DNA from: ECT2AJA-044 sp965262845
GTDB taxonomy: Bacteria > Bacteroidota > Bacteroidia > Flavobacteriales > ECT2AJA-044
Assembly: GCA_965262845.1 (NCBI GenBank)
Contig: CBDHFX010000002.1
Location: 248,001 to 312,000, forward strand
Direction: 5' to 3'
Length of the DNA: 64,000 bases
Shown here: positions 17,301 through 27,200 of the stretch, one piece after another
Position numbering within the stretch: position 1 is the first letter of the stretch
Layout of the letters: each line of letters begins with the position of its first letter
Translations under genes and position numbers: made by a program
Notes under the pieces: generated by a model
What the model saw: only the letters and a program-made list of their open reading frames with translations
Told to the model about the DNA's origin: nothing
Databases searched by the model: none

Positions 17301-19319
17301 ACTGTAATCCAGGGTAAAGCCTGTTCCGTTGCTCAGGGCGTCCCACCGAACAACCTCTGTCGAATCCGGCAGCAAGGCAGCCCCGCCATTGGGAAAGGTC
17401 AGGACGATCTCGTCCTCAGGCGTGTATTGATACACCAGCACATAACGTTGCGGACCATTTGGTACCGTTGCTCCGGACACTGAAAGGGTATAGCTGCCTG
17501 CGGCAGGATTATCAAGTGTGACCTGCTCGGCATTGTTCAGGCTATCCACAGCACGCACTGCCGGTGCATTGAGGTTGGCAACGATCGGGGTATGATCCAG
17601 CACCCAGGGGTTATAGTCCACGTTATTCGGATCGGTGACCACCAGCTGCAGGTTGTTCACCAAAGGATTCTGTGCAGCAGGTGTTCCCTCAACATCGTTC
17701 CAGTAGAGCATGACCTTCAGTTCTCCGATACCTGCCGGAACGGTCACATAAAAAATATCTGACTCTCCCTGTGCTACGGAGTCCCGGAAGAAGGTCTGAT
17801 CGGTGATGGCCTTATGTGCCCGGCGTGCGTTTACACGACCGTATCCATACCTGAAATCCGGCCCCGGATTACCCAGGTCCTCTGCGGTATTCATTAAAAT
17901 GCCCTTCATCAGATCGGAAGTGGGCTCTGAACCGTTGTTGGTCTCCTTATAGGCATGGTACATGGTGGCCAGTACTCCTGTCACACCCGGACAGGACATG
18001 GAAGTTCCACTGAAAGTGGCGTAGCTATTTCCCTCCACGGTGGAGTAGACGCTTGCTCCGACAGCACACACATCCGGCTTAATACGTCCGTCTTCGGCCG
18101 GACCACGACTACTGCCGTTGGAGAGGATATCGTTGTACAGGACATTTCCGACAGCGATCGTGTTTTTTCCGACCTTGATCCCACCTGTCACGTTTCCCCA
18201 CCCAGGACCGGCGCCATAGTTACAGTCTGTCCAGATCCCTTCATTTCCGGCGCTGAACACGTGCATCAGCTCCGGATGGTCGTAGATCGTTTGGTCCGCA
18301 AAGCTCGCATAGGAAGTGTAGCCTGCGTTACATCCATTTGAGTATGAAGTGGATGTGATGCGGACCTGGTGGCTGTAATAGTGCGATGAGGAGCTGTCTG
18401 CGTTCCTAAATGGCTGGTAGGTGAATAAATAGGCTCCGGGAGCATTTCCACGCCCGTCCGGATCGTAGTTTCCTGCTCCAATAATGGTCCCGGCAACGTG
18501 ATCGCCGTGATTTCCACTACTTCCGGAAGCATAACGTTGATCAACCCGCCCCCGGTAGTCAATATGTGGTCCGATTCTGCCATCATCGCCCATTGCAACC
18601 ACAATACCTGAACCGTCGAATCCACCGTACTGGGTGGAACCGTTCTGATAAAAGTTCACCCGGTGATTAGTTCGACCGCGGTCGTTCTCCGGTTCCGGGG
18701 TCGGATCAATGGCCTCAATGAAAAAGATCTCCGGCATGGCAGCGATCTCTTCCCACCGGTTTATCGGTACGGAAAGTTCAATTTGGTTTCGTTCGGCAAA
18801 TTGCCCCAGTATGCGTGCATTGATTTGGTCCAGGGAGGCTATGACCTCTTCCGCTGTAAAGTCCGGATAGTAGAGAACGCTCAGCAAAATATGATCATTA
18901 CTCTCCAGGGCATGGGCCGGGAAATCCCTGTTTGCCAGGGACTGGGTCATTTTGAATCGCGGATCGATCTCCATCACGCTTCGAGCTCCCCAGTGACTCA
19001 ATTTGTTCAGGGATGCATCCGACCTGATCCGTGCCTGGAAGGCGTAGGAGGGGACATAACTCCTCAGTTCGATCCCGGCCTCAGCCATTTCCCTCTGCTC
19101 TTTCGGGGTGGGAAGCTCATTGAACTGAATGATACGGTAGTAGGCTCCCTTGCGGAGCTCATCGGCCCGATAGGGCAAATCAATAAAGGCTTCCAGGTTA
19201 TTCGGGCAATCGTAGACACCGGTTTTTAGGTGTAGCTGCTGTGCGGAGCGTTCCTGTGCCGGGACAGGGCTCAGGGCGATGCAACAGGTGAGCAGGGTAG
19301 TGGTACGGATCAGTTTCAT
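14382..19319 (-). CDS. Secreted subtilisin-family (S8) protease, tandem copy 1, PKD/MAM-like C-terminal region
   Basis: 1,645 residues. Signal peptide at 1-22 (ends 'PVPAQ'). Residues ~25-205 are a propeptide-like region. The S8 domain spans ~230-515, with catalytic D245 ('VAMGDDGRIG'), H271 ('NHGDHVAGT'), oxyanion N359 ('FSAGNEG') and S440 ('SGTSMSCPG'). A jelly-roll domain of the kind found in KP-43-type proteases follows (~515-625), then Ig/FN3-like domains (~640-780), a CARDB-like domain (~810-900) and a MAM-like domain (~925-1110). From there this copy is unique: a PKD domain, a second MAM-like domain ('FFEDFETPSGFDRFQVNN'), two more PKD-type domains and a somewhat degenerate T9SS sorting tail ('VFDLFPQPAKDQ', ending 'LIRQ'). 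Expected outside the cell or on its surface. Copies 1-3 are head-to-tail, 79 bp apart here. Confidence 0.92.
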   Translation of the reverse strand: MKLIRTTTLLTCCIALSPVPAQERSAQQLHLKTGVYDCPNNLEAFIDLPYRADELRKGAYYRIIQFNELPTPKEQREMAEAGIELRSYVPSYAFQARIRSDASLNKLSHWGARSVMEIDPRFKMTQSLANRDFPAHALESNDHILLSVLYYPDFTAEEVIASLDQINARILGQFAERNQIELSVPINRWEEIAAMPEIFFIEAIDPTPEPENDRGRTNHRVNFYQNGSTQYGGFDGSGIVVAMGDDGRIGPHIDYRGRVDQRYASGSSGNHGDHVAGTIIGAGNYDPDGRGNAPGAYLFTYQPFRNADSSSSHYYSHQVRITSTSYSNGCNAGYTSYASFADQTIYDHPELMHVFSAGNEGIWTDCNYGAGPGWGNVTGGIKVGKNTIAVGNVLYNDILSNGSSRGPAEDGRIKPDVCAVGASVYSTVEGNSYATFSGTSMSCPGVTGVLATMYHAYKETNNGSEPTSDLMKGILMNTAEDLGNPGPDFRYGYGRVNARRAHKAITDQTFFRDSVAQGESDIFYVTVPAGIGELKVMLYWNDVEGTPAAQNPLVNNLQLVVTDPNNVDYNPWVLDHTPIVANLNAPAVRAVDSLNNAEQVTLDNPAAGSYTLSVSGATVPNGPQRYVLVYQYTPEDEIVLTFPNGGAALLPDSTEVVRWDALSNGTGFTLDYSDDDGTTWNSIGTAGANQRYKDWSVPGTLASDEVLVRVSRGSDSDQSDSANTALRRVENFQAPLICPDSIFFTWDPVPGAASYEIMHLDTAYMQIAGTVTDTFGAVLQHNTSVDHYYTIRAVGANGGKGERRDALFVSAGIQNCVLDHDIGLTLLSPFHGPNPGCGNTGQAEVAVRATNFGNNDVFGLSLTYGHDANTTVTEAFTDTLLAGESKELAFGQALIPNGSGTNALVVYRSDTLDQNLYNDTAKASFYFLSPGTATVSPWADNLESFTACNTASDCEATVCPLPGGWVNLPNGASDDIDWRANSGGTPSPGTGPDQDHDPGNSTGMYLYLEASGGCRYQEAILYSPCVILPLSPPIELTYHYHMEGVHQGELHTDLVVNGRLFEDVIPIVAGDQGSAWNLASVNLNAYSGDTVVVRLRGVTGPGARSDLALDDFRIEAVTSAPNAAFIAGASEGCPGTVIHFTNTSTGSPSAFSWHINPATGWNYVNGTSSTSQSISVQFTAPGNYTVGMTADNGVGVDSVGSVQPIVIGSQTLPFFEDFETPSGFDRFQVNNPDDDITWEHLAASGNCGSQAAGINNFLYSGAQNQEVEDWLTTPILDFTGTVGAHLTFDHAYARYSATLYDSMAVFISTDCGVTWIRLASYDGAPGGGFETVPDQNSDFSPVSATEWCGGGTACTDIDLSSYSGYTEVQIRWIAKSGYGNNLYIDNINISTPSSALSIITSATDACTGETVTFSDGSGNAFQNYNWDFGPGATPGTATGPGPHNVTYTVSGSKTVALSANNSNLASNAFACITITESATSSFSFVNPSAGTVNFFPDALPSEVDSVFWDFGDGNTSTIFLPTHTFTANGTYPVQLTVYSPCGSTTSTVIILIEGIGLEEWPAEVFDLFPQPAKDQVTLKYTGKTLNGEVTVRLVDAQGRIIRTEITNGADLRHGMTWWLNGLAAAWYQLQVVSATHFWHSPLIRQ

Positions 19320-19398
19320 AGTAATTTCTATTCCTGGCCTGGGCCATAAGCATTCTCTAAGGTAAAGAAAATGATGGTAAGAGCCATATCAACGCATT

Positions 19399-22300
19399 TT
19401 ATTTCTGAATTATCAGTTTACGGCTGTCACTTTGGTTTCCGTTGCTGAGCAGCATGTAGTACACCCCACCGGCCCACCGGGCTACATCCATACGCAACTG
19501 GCCACTCACGGTATTCGGCTCGCGGGTTTTCAGCACAACCTGACCCAGATTGTTCGTCACGGTTATTCCCAGATCCACCTCGCTGATAAAGTTGTAGCCG
19601 ATAAGGACCTCATTGGTTGCCGGGTTCGGATACACATCAATGCGTCGGACAAAGTCCAGCTCTTTCATGCCGATTGTGATTTCTCCCTGCTCAGTAAAAA
19701 AACATCCATTTGTATCAGTAACCGTAACGGTGTAAGTACCGTTCGTCAGTCCTGTTACTGTGGGTGTGAACTGAGGAGGGTTCGTGTCCCATGCATAGCT
19801 GTAGGGTGGGGTTCCGCCCGTTACGTTGGCCGTTAGTGCATCAAGGTCAACACTATCGACGGTTACATTCAGTGGATCTGGTTGGGTAATGGTGTACGAA
19901 AAGGTTTGCTGGCAACTATTGGCATCGGTTGCCGTAACCCAGTACTGCCCGGCCGTCAGGTTGGTCAGGGCTGAGGTGGTGTGCCCGGTATTCCACCAGT
20001 AGCTATACGGAGGTATTCCATCCGAGGGCATCAGCATGATGGATCCGTCTGAGGCGTTATGGCAGCCTGGATCAGTGGGCGTGGCATTAACGGGGAACGG
20101 GCAGTCGGCCAGGCAAAATGACAAGGTGGCCTGGTTACCGAACTGACCGTTATGTGAAGCAATGACCGAGCCGATGGAATCAAGCAGGTTCACATATCCG
20201 TTACCATGGGAACAACAAATCCCATCTCCATAGGAATCATAGATGATAAAGTCGAAGCAGCTGGATTCCAGGCAAAATGTTTTCTGATAATTGGTGAAAG
20301 GATTGGAATAAGGCCCACCTGAGTGCAATATGTTTCCAAGTGAGTCCAGGATTTCCCAGGTCGTTTCTTCCGGGTAATAATCGGTTTGGATTTCCACGGT
20401 CACGGAAATCCCCTCCAAAAACATGGCGATATTCTTACAACCATTGTTGTCAGTCACTGTTATTTCGTATTGTCCGGCCGTCAGGTTGGTCAGGGTTGAG
20501 GTAGTGTGCCCGGTATTCCACAGATAACTATAGGGAGGCATTCCACCCGATACAGTCAAGGCCAAAGTATCGCTATTGCCGTAAAAACAAGTCGTCTCTA
20601 TTGCAGAACTTGTCGATACGGTCAGCAGGTCCGGCTCGGTAATGGTGAATATGGCGGCAACCGGAAAACCATCGCTTCCGGTTACGATCAATTGGTACTG
20701 TCCGGCCGTCAGGTTGCTCAGGGTTGAGGTGGTGTGCCCGGTATTCCACGAGTAGCTATAGGGAGGTACTCCACCTGATACCGTTACAGCCAGCGCACCG
20801 TCATTACTGCCGAAACAACTTACCTGAGTTGCAGAATCCAGCGATATTGTTAAAGGTGTTCCGATACTGAAGTCATCCAGAGCCAGATCCGATTGGGAGC
20901 CCGGACCGGTAACCCCGCGCAACCGCACCACCACCGTATCTCCTGCATAGGCATTTAAATTAACAGATGTCAGGTTCCAGGCAGAGCCCTGATCACCGGC
21001 CACGACCGGAATAACATCCTCAAACAGGCGTCTGTTCACGACCAGATCTGTATGCAGCTCACCCTGATTCCATCCTTCCATCTGGTAATAGTAGGCTAAC
21101 CCAATAGGTCCTGAAGGCGGTAATATCACGCAGGGAGAATACAGTATTGCTTCCTGGTAACGACATCCGCCTGATGCCTCCAGGTACAGGTACATTCCAG
21201 TACTGTCTCCGGGATTGTGATCCTGATCCGGCCCGGTCCCTGGTGACGGGGTACCTCCAGAATTCGCTCTCCAGTCAATGCCGTCGGCGACACTGTTAGA
21301 TGGGTTCACCCATCCTCCCGGGAGGGGGCAAACGGTGGCTTCGCAATCGCTTGCTGTATTGCAGGCCGTAAACGATTCCAGATTATCTGTCCACGGCGAC
21401 ATGGTGACCACGCCCGAGCTAAGGAAGGAGAAATTCGTTTTCGCTGTATCGTTATAGGGATTTTGATCCAAGGTATCACTGCGATATACCACCAGGGCAT
21501 TGGTACCGCTTCCGTTTGGAATAAGGGCCTGACCAAAAGCCAGTTCCTTTGATGCCCCTGCCAGTAAGGTATCGGTAAAGGCCTCCGTCACGGTCGTGTT
21601 CGTATCATGCCCATAGGTCAGACTCAATCCAAATACATCGTTGTTCCCAAAATTGGTTGCGCGCACTAGGATCTCAACCTGTCCGGTATTCCCACAGTTT
21701 GGGTTCGGACCGTGGAATGGCGACAACAACGTTAGCCCAATGTCATGATCCAGCACACAATTCTGAATGCCGGCCGGAACAAAAAGGGCATCGCGACGCT
21801 CTCCCTTTCCACCGTTTGCGCCTACGGCGCGAATAGTATAGTAGTGGTCCAAAGAGGTATTGTGCTGTAAAACAGCACCAAAGGTATCTGTTGCTGTTCC
21901 TGCTACCTGCATGTAAGCTGTATCCAGATGCATTATTTCATAGGAAGCGGCTCCAGGCACAGGATCCCATGTAAAGAAAATGGAGTCCGGACAGATCAAC
22001 TGAGCCTGAAAGTTTTCAACCCGAAGCAAAGCCGTATTCATATTGTAACTCTGATCCGAATCGGATCCACGGCTCACACGCACCAATACTTCATCACTGG
22101 CAAGAAGCCCCGGAACGCTCCAGTCTTTGTAACGCTGGTTTGCACCAGCTGTTCCGATGGTATTCCAGGTTGTTCCATTATCATCACTGTAATCCAGGGT
22201 GAAGTCTGTTCCGTTGCTCAGGGCGTCCCATCGAATGACCTCTGTCGAATTCGGCAGCAAGGTAGCTGCCCTGCTATTGGGAAAGGTCAGGACGATCTCG

Positions 22301-24219
22301 TCCTCAGGCGTGTATTGATACACCAGCACATAGTGTTGCGGACCATTTGGTACCGTTGCTCCGGACACCGAAAGGGTATAACTGCCTGCGGCAGGATTAT
22401 CAAGTGTGACCTGTTCGGCATTATTCAGGCTATCCACAGCACGCACTGCCGGTGCATTGAGGTTGGCAACGATCGGGGTATGATCCAGCACCCAGGGGTT
22501 ATAGTCCACGTTATTCGGATCGGTGACTACCAGCTGAAGGTTGTTAACCAAAGGATTCTGTGCAGCAGGTGTTCCTTCAACATCGTTCCAGTAGAGCATG
22601 ACCTTCAGTTCTCCGATACCTGCCGGAACGGTCAAATAAAAGGTATCTGACTCTCCCTGTGCTACGGAGTCCCGGAAGAAGGTCTGATCAATGATAGCCT
22701 TATGGGCCCGACGTGCGTTTACACGACCGTATCCGTATTTGAAATCCGGCCCCGGATTACCCAGGTCCTCTGCGGTATTCATTAAAATGCCCTTCATCAG
22801 GTCGGAAGTGGGTTCTGAACCATTGTTGGTCTCCTTATAGGCATGGTACATGGTGGCCAGTACTCCTGCCACACCCGGACAGGACATGGAAGTTCCACTA
22901 GCAGAGGTGTAACTATTTCCCTCCACGGTGGAGTAGACGCCTGATCCGACAGCACACACATCCGGCTTAATGCGTCCGTCTTTGGCCGGGCCGCGACTGC
23001 TGAAGTCGGAGAGGATATCGTTGTATTGGACACTTCCGACAGCGATCGTGTTTTTTCCGACCTTGATCCCACCTGTCACGTTTCCCCACCCAGGACCGGC
23101 ACCATAGTTGCAGTCCGTCCAGGTTCCTCCGTTTCCCGCACTGAACACGTGCATCAACCCCGGATGGTCGTAGATCGTTTGGTCCGCAAAGCTCGCATAG
23201 GAAGTATAGCCTGTGTTACAGCCAAGTGAGTATGAAGTGGATGTGATGCGGACCTGGTGGCTGTAATAGTGCGATGAAGAGTTGTTTACGTTAATAAATG
23301 GCTGGTAGGTGAATAAATAGGCTCCGGGAGCATTTCCACGCCCGTCCGGATCATAGTTTCCTGCTCCAAGAATGGTTCCGGCAACGTGATCGCCGTGATT
23401 TCCGGTACTTGCGGAAGCATAATGTTGATTGACCCGTCCCCGGTAGTCAATGTGTGGTCCGATCCTGCCATCATCACCCATTGCAACCACAATACCTGAG
23501 CCATCGAATCCACCGTACTGGGTGGAACCGTTCTGATAAAAGTTCACCCGGTGATTAGTTCGACCGCGGTCGTTCTCCGGTTCCGGGGTCGGATCAATGG
23601 CCTCAATGAAAAAGATCTCCGGCATGGCAGCGATCTCTTCCCACCGGTTTATCGGTACGGAAAGTTCAATTTGGTTTCGTTCTGCGAATTGCCCCAGTAT
23701 GCGCGCATTGATTTGGTCCAGGGAGGCTATGACCTCTTCCGCTGTAAAGTCCGGATAGTAGAGAACGCTCAGCAAAATATGATCGTCACTCTCCAGGGCA
23801 TGGGCCGGGAAATCCCTGTTTGCCAGAGGCTGGGTCATTTTGAATCGTGGATCGATCTCCATCACGCTTCGAGCTCCCCAGTGACTCAATTTGTTCAGGG
23901 ATGCATCCGACCTGATCCGTGCCTGGAAGGCGTAGGAGGGGACATAACTCCTCAGTTCGATCCCGGCCTCAACCATTTCCCTCTGCTCTTTCGGGGTGGG
24001 AAGCTCATTGAACTGAATGATACGGTAGTAGGCTCCCTTGCGGAGCTCATCGGCCCGATAGGGCAAATCAATAAAGGCTTCCAGGTTATTCGGGCAATCG
24101 TAGACACCGGTTTTTAGGTGTAGCTGCTGTGCGGAGCGTTCCTGTGCCAGAACAGGGCTCAGGGCGATGCAACAGGTGAGCAGGGTAATGGTACGGATCA
24201 TTTTCGCAGCAATTCCCAT
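19399..24219 (-). CDS. Secreted subtilisin-family (S8) protease, tandem copy 2, SprB-repeat C-terminal region
   Basis: 1,606 residues from the ATG at 24219. The first ~1,115 residues are nearly the same as copies 1 and 3, with the triad kept ('AMGDDGRIG', 'GNHGDHVAGT', 'SGTSMSCPGVAG'). After 'LALDDFSIG' the protein changes to SprB repeats ('SCFGSNDGALAVTVSGGVPP' and relatives, at least five), one Cys-rich 'DSYGDGICC' module (coordinates about 20090-20400) and a type A T9SS tail ('IDVYPNPATNEVLIGYN', ending 'KLIIQK'). Start: the ATG used by copies 1 and 3 is GCG here. Candidate starts are ATG 24219 (created upstream, 'MGIAAKMIRT') or ATG 24201 ('MIRTITLL'), either of which leaves the signal peptide usable. 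Target protein unknown. Confidence 0.92.
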   Translation of the reverse strand: MGIAAKMIRTITLLTCCIALSPVLAQERSAQQLHLKTGVYDCPNNLEAFIDLPYRADELRKGAYYRIIQFNELPTPKEQREMVEAGIELRSYVPSYAFQARIRSDASLNKLSHWGARSVMEIDPRFKMTQPLANRDFPAHALESDDHILLSVLYYPDFTAEEVIASLDQINARILGQFAERNQIELSVPINRWEEIAAMPEIFFIEAIDPTPEPENDRGRTNHRVNFYQNGSTQYGGFDGSGIVVAMGDDGRIGPHIDYRGRVNQHYASASTGNHGDHVAGTILGAGNYDPDGRGNAPGAYLFTYQPFINVNNSSSHYYSHQVRITSTSYSLGCNTGYTSYASFADQTIYDHPGLMHVFSAGNGGTWTDCNYGAGPGWGNVTGGIKVGKNTIAVGSVQYNDILSDFSSRGPAKDGRIKPDVCAVGSGVYSTVEGNSYTSASGTSMSCPGVAGVLATMYHAYKETNNGSEPTSDLMKGILMNTAEDLGNPGPDFKYGYGRVNARRAHKAIIDQTFFRDSVAQGESDTFYLTVPAGIGELKVMLYWNDVEGTPAAQNPLVNNLQLVVTDPNNVDYNPWVLDHTPIVANLNAPAVRAVDSLNNAEQVTLDNPAAGSYTLSVSGATVPNGPQHYVLVYQYTPEDEIVLTFPNSRAATLLPNSTEVIRWDALSNGTDFTLDYSDDNGTTWNTIGTAGANQRYKDWSVPGLLASDEVLVRVSRGSDSDQSYNMNTALLRVENFQAQLICPDSIFFTWDPVPGAASYEIMHLDTAYMQVAGTATDTFGAVLQHNTSLDHYYTIRAVGANGGKGERRDALFVPAGIQNCVLDHDIGLTLLSPFHGPNPNCGNTGQVEILVRATNFGNNDVFGLSLTYGHDTNTTVTEAFTDTLLAGASKELAFGQALIPNGSGTNALVVYRSDTLDQNPYNDTAKTNFSFLSSGVVTMSPWTDNLESFTACNTASDCEATVCPLPGGWVNPSNSVADGIDWRANSGGTPSPGTGPDQDHNPGDSTGMYLYLEASGGCRYQEAILYSPCVILPPSGPIGLAYYYQMEGWNQGELHTDLVVNRRLFEDVIPVVAGDQGSAWNLTSVNLNAYAGDTVVVRLRGVTGPGSQSDLALDDFSIGTPLTISLDSATQVSCFGSNDGALAVTVSGGVPPYSYSWNTGHTTSTLSNLTAGQYQLIVTGSDGFPVAAIFTITEPDLLTVSTSSAIETTCFYGNSDTLALTVSGGMPPYSYLWNTGHTTSTLTNLTAGQYEITVTDNNGCKNIAMFLEGISVTVEIQTDYYPEETTWEILDSLGNILHSGGPYSNPFTNYQKTFCLESSCFDFIIYDSYGDGICCSHGNGYVNLLDSIGSVIASHNGQFGNQATLSFCLADCPFPVNATPTDPGCHNASDGSIMLMPSDGIPPYSYWWNTGHTTSALTNLTAGQYWVTATDANSCQQTFSYTITQPDPLNVTVDSVDLDALTANVTGGTPPYSYAWDTNPPQFTPTVTGLTNGTYTVTVTDTNGCFFTEQGEITIGMKELDFVRRIDVYPNPATNEVLIGYNFISEVDLGITVTNNLGQVVLKTREPNTVSGQLRMDVARWAGGVYYMLLSNGNQSDSRKLIIQK

Positions 24220-24286
24220 TCCTGACCTGGGCTATAGGCATTCTCTGAGGTAAAGAAAATGGAGGCAAGAGCCATATCAATGTATT

Positions 24287-27200
24287 TTATTTCCGGATTA
24301 TCAGCTTACGGCTGTCACTTTGGTTTCCGTTGCTGAGCAACATGTAGTACACACCATCGGCCCACCGGGCTACATCCAGACGCAACTGGCCATTCACCGC
24401 ATTCGGCTCGCGGGTTTTCAGCACAATCTGACCCAGGTTACTCGTCACTGTTACCTCCAGATCCACTTCACCAGTGAAGTTGTAGTCAATAAAAACCTCA
24501 CTGGTTGCCGGGTTCGGATACACATCAATGCGTCGGACAAAGTCCGATCCTTCCATATCCGCAACCATTACTTGCGCACTATCAGCATATTCACTTGCAT
24601 CAGTAACCGTATAGGTGTCATTCGGCAATCCTGTTACTGTTGGCATGGACTGAGGAAAGTCCATCTCCCATACATTGCTACTGTAAGGCAGGCTTTCATC
24701 CGTTTCTGTGTTGTTTGTTGTGCCGCCATCTTGGGAACTGTTATCGGGGGCAATTGGGTCTGACAGTTCGTTAATGGTGTAGGAAAAAACCTGCTGACAA
24801 CTATTGGCATCGGTTACCGTTACCTGGTACGGACCGGCCGTCAGATTGGTCAGTTGTGAAGTGGTGTGCCCGGTAGTCCACCAATAGCTATAGGGATGGG
24901 TCCCACCCGATACTGTCACTGCCAGTGCACCGTCATTACCGCCAAAGGAACTTACGTGGGTTGCAGCAAACGATACGGTCAACAGGTTTGGATCGGTAAG
25001 GGTGAACCTTTCGATCGCCTGACATCCGTTATCGTCGGTTACGGTTAACTGGTACTGCCCGGCGGCTAGGTTGGTCGGGGTTGAAGTGGTTTGTCCGGTG
25101 TTCCACAGGTAGCTATACGGAGGCATTCCATCCGAGAGCGTCAGCGTGATGGATCCGTCTGAGGCGCTGTGGCAGGTTGGATCAGTGGGCGTGGCATTAA
25201 CAAATAACGGGCAGTCGGTCAGGCAGAATGACACGGTGGCCTGGTTACCGAACTGACCGTTATGTGAGGCAATGACCAAACCGGCGGAATCAAGCAGGTT
25301 CACATATCCGCTACCATAGTCACAGCAGATCCCGTCGCCGTATGAATCGTCGATAATAAAATCGAAACAGCCGGGATCCGGACAAAATGTTTCCTGATAA
25401 TTGTTACGGTGGTTGAAATAAGGCCCGCCTGAGTACAATATGTTTCCGAGTGAGTCCACGATCTTCCAGGTCGTTTCTTCCGGGTAATCATCGGTTTGGA
25501 TTTCCACAGTCACAGAAACTTCCTCTAAAATGGTATACATGGCGATACCCTGGCAATTATTGTTATCGGTCACGGTTGCCTGGTATTGACCGCCCGTCAG
25601 GTTGGTCAGGGTTGAGGTGGCGTCTCCGGTGTTCCACAGGTAACTATAGGGAGGTGCTCCACCCGATACAGTCAAGGCCAAAGTATCGTTATTGCCGTTA
25701 AAACAAATTGTCCTGATTGCAGAATCTGGCAATACGGTCAACAGGTCTGGATCGGTAAGGGTGAACCTTTCGATCACCTGACATCCGTTATCGTCGGTTA
25801 CGGTTAACTGGTACTGCCCGGCGGTCAGGTTGGTCGGGTTTGAAGTGGTGTGTCCGGTTTCCCACAGGTAGCTATACGGAGGCATTCCATCCGAGGGCAT
25901 CAGCATGATGGATCCGTCTGAGGCGTTATGGCAAGCTGGATCAGTGAGCGTGGCATTAACGGAGAACGGGCAATCGGCCAGGCAGAATGACACGGTGGCC
26001 TGGTTACCGAACTGACCGTTATGCGAGGCAATGACCAAACCGGCGGAATCAAGCAGGTTCACATATCCGCTACCATAGTAACAGCAAATCCCATCGCCGT
26101 AGGAATCGTCGATAATAAAATCGAAACAGCCGGGATCCGGACAAAATGTTTCCTGATAATTGTTACGGGGGTTGGAATAGGGCCCGCCCGAGTACAATAT
26201 GTTTCCGAGTGAGTTCACGATTTTCCAGGTCGTTTCTTGCGGGTAATCATCGGTTTGGATTTCCACAGTCACAGACATCTCCTCCAAAATGGTATACATG
26301 GCGATACCCTGGCAATTATTGTTATCGGTTACGGTTGCCTGGTATTGACCGCCCGTCAGGTTGGTCAGGGTTGAGGTGGTGTGTCCGGTGTTCCACAGGT
26401 AACTATAGGGAGGTGTTCCACCCGATACAGTCAAGGCCAAAGCATCGTTATTGCCGTTAAAACAAATTGTCCTGGTTGCAGAATCTGGCAATACGGTCAA
26501 CAGGTCTGGATCGGTAAGGGTGAACCTTTCGGTCATCTGACATCCGCCATCGTCGGTTACGGTTGCCTGGTATTGACCGGCCGTCAGGTTGGTCAGGGCT
26601 GAGGTGGTGTGTCCGGTGTTCCACAGGTAGCTATACGGAGGTATTCCATCCGAGGGCATCAGCGTGATGGATCCGTCTGAAGTGTTGTGGCAGCCTGGAT
26701 CAGTGGGCGTGGCATTAACGGAGAACGGGCAGCTGATCAGGCAGAATGGCAGGGTGGCCTGGTTGCTGAACTGACCGTTATGTGAGGCAATGGCCAAACC
26801 GGCGGAATCAAGCAGGTTCACATATCCGTTGCCGTATAAACAACAAATCCCGTCGCCGTAGGAATCGTAGATGATAAAATCAAAGCAGCTGGGGTCCAGA
26901 CAAAATGTTTCCTGATATTTTTTAGCGGAGTTGGAATAAGGCCCGCCTGAGTGCAATATATTTCCGAGTGAGTCCACGATTTCCCAGGTCGTTTCTTTCG
27001 GCCAGTAATCAGTTCGGATTTCCACGGTCACAGAAATCCCGTTTACAAGTGTGGTAATACTCTGCTGACAACCATTAGCATCGGTAACGGTCGCTGCGTA
27101 TTGCCTGGCCGTCAGGTTGGTCAGGGTTGAGGTGGTGTGCCCGGTGTTCCACAGATAACTATAGGGAGGTATTCCGCCCGATACAGTCAGGAATAAAGTA

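Noticed and set aside
21928..22650. Plus-strand frames of ~190-240 codons repeated opposite each protease copy (17043, 18663, 21928, 23551, 28556, 30176)
   Set aside because: They recur only because the protease genes are near-identical; each is antisense to conserved catalytic or jelly-roll coding sequence and lacks any recognisable feature.
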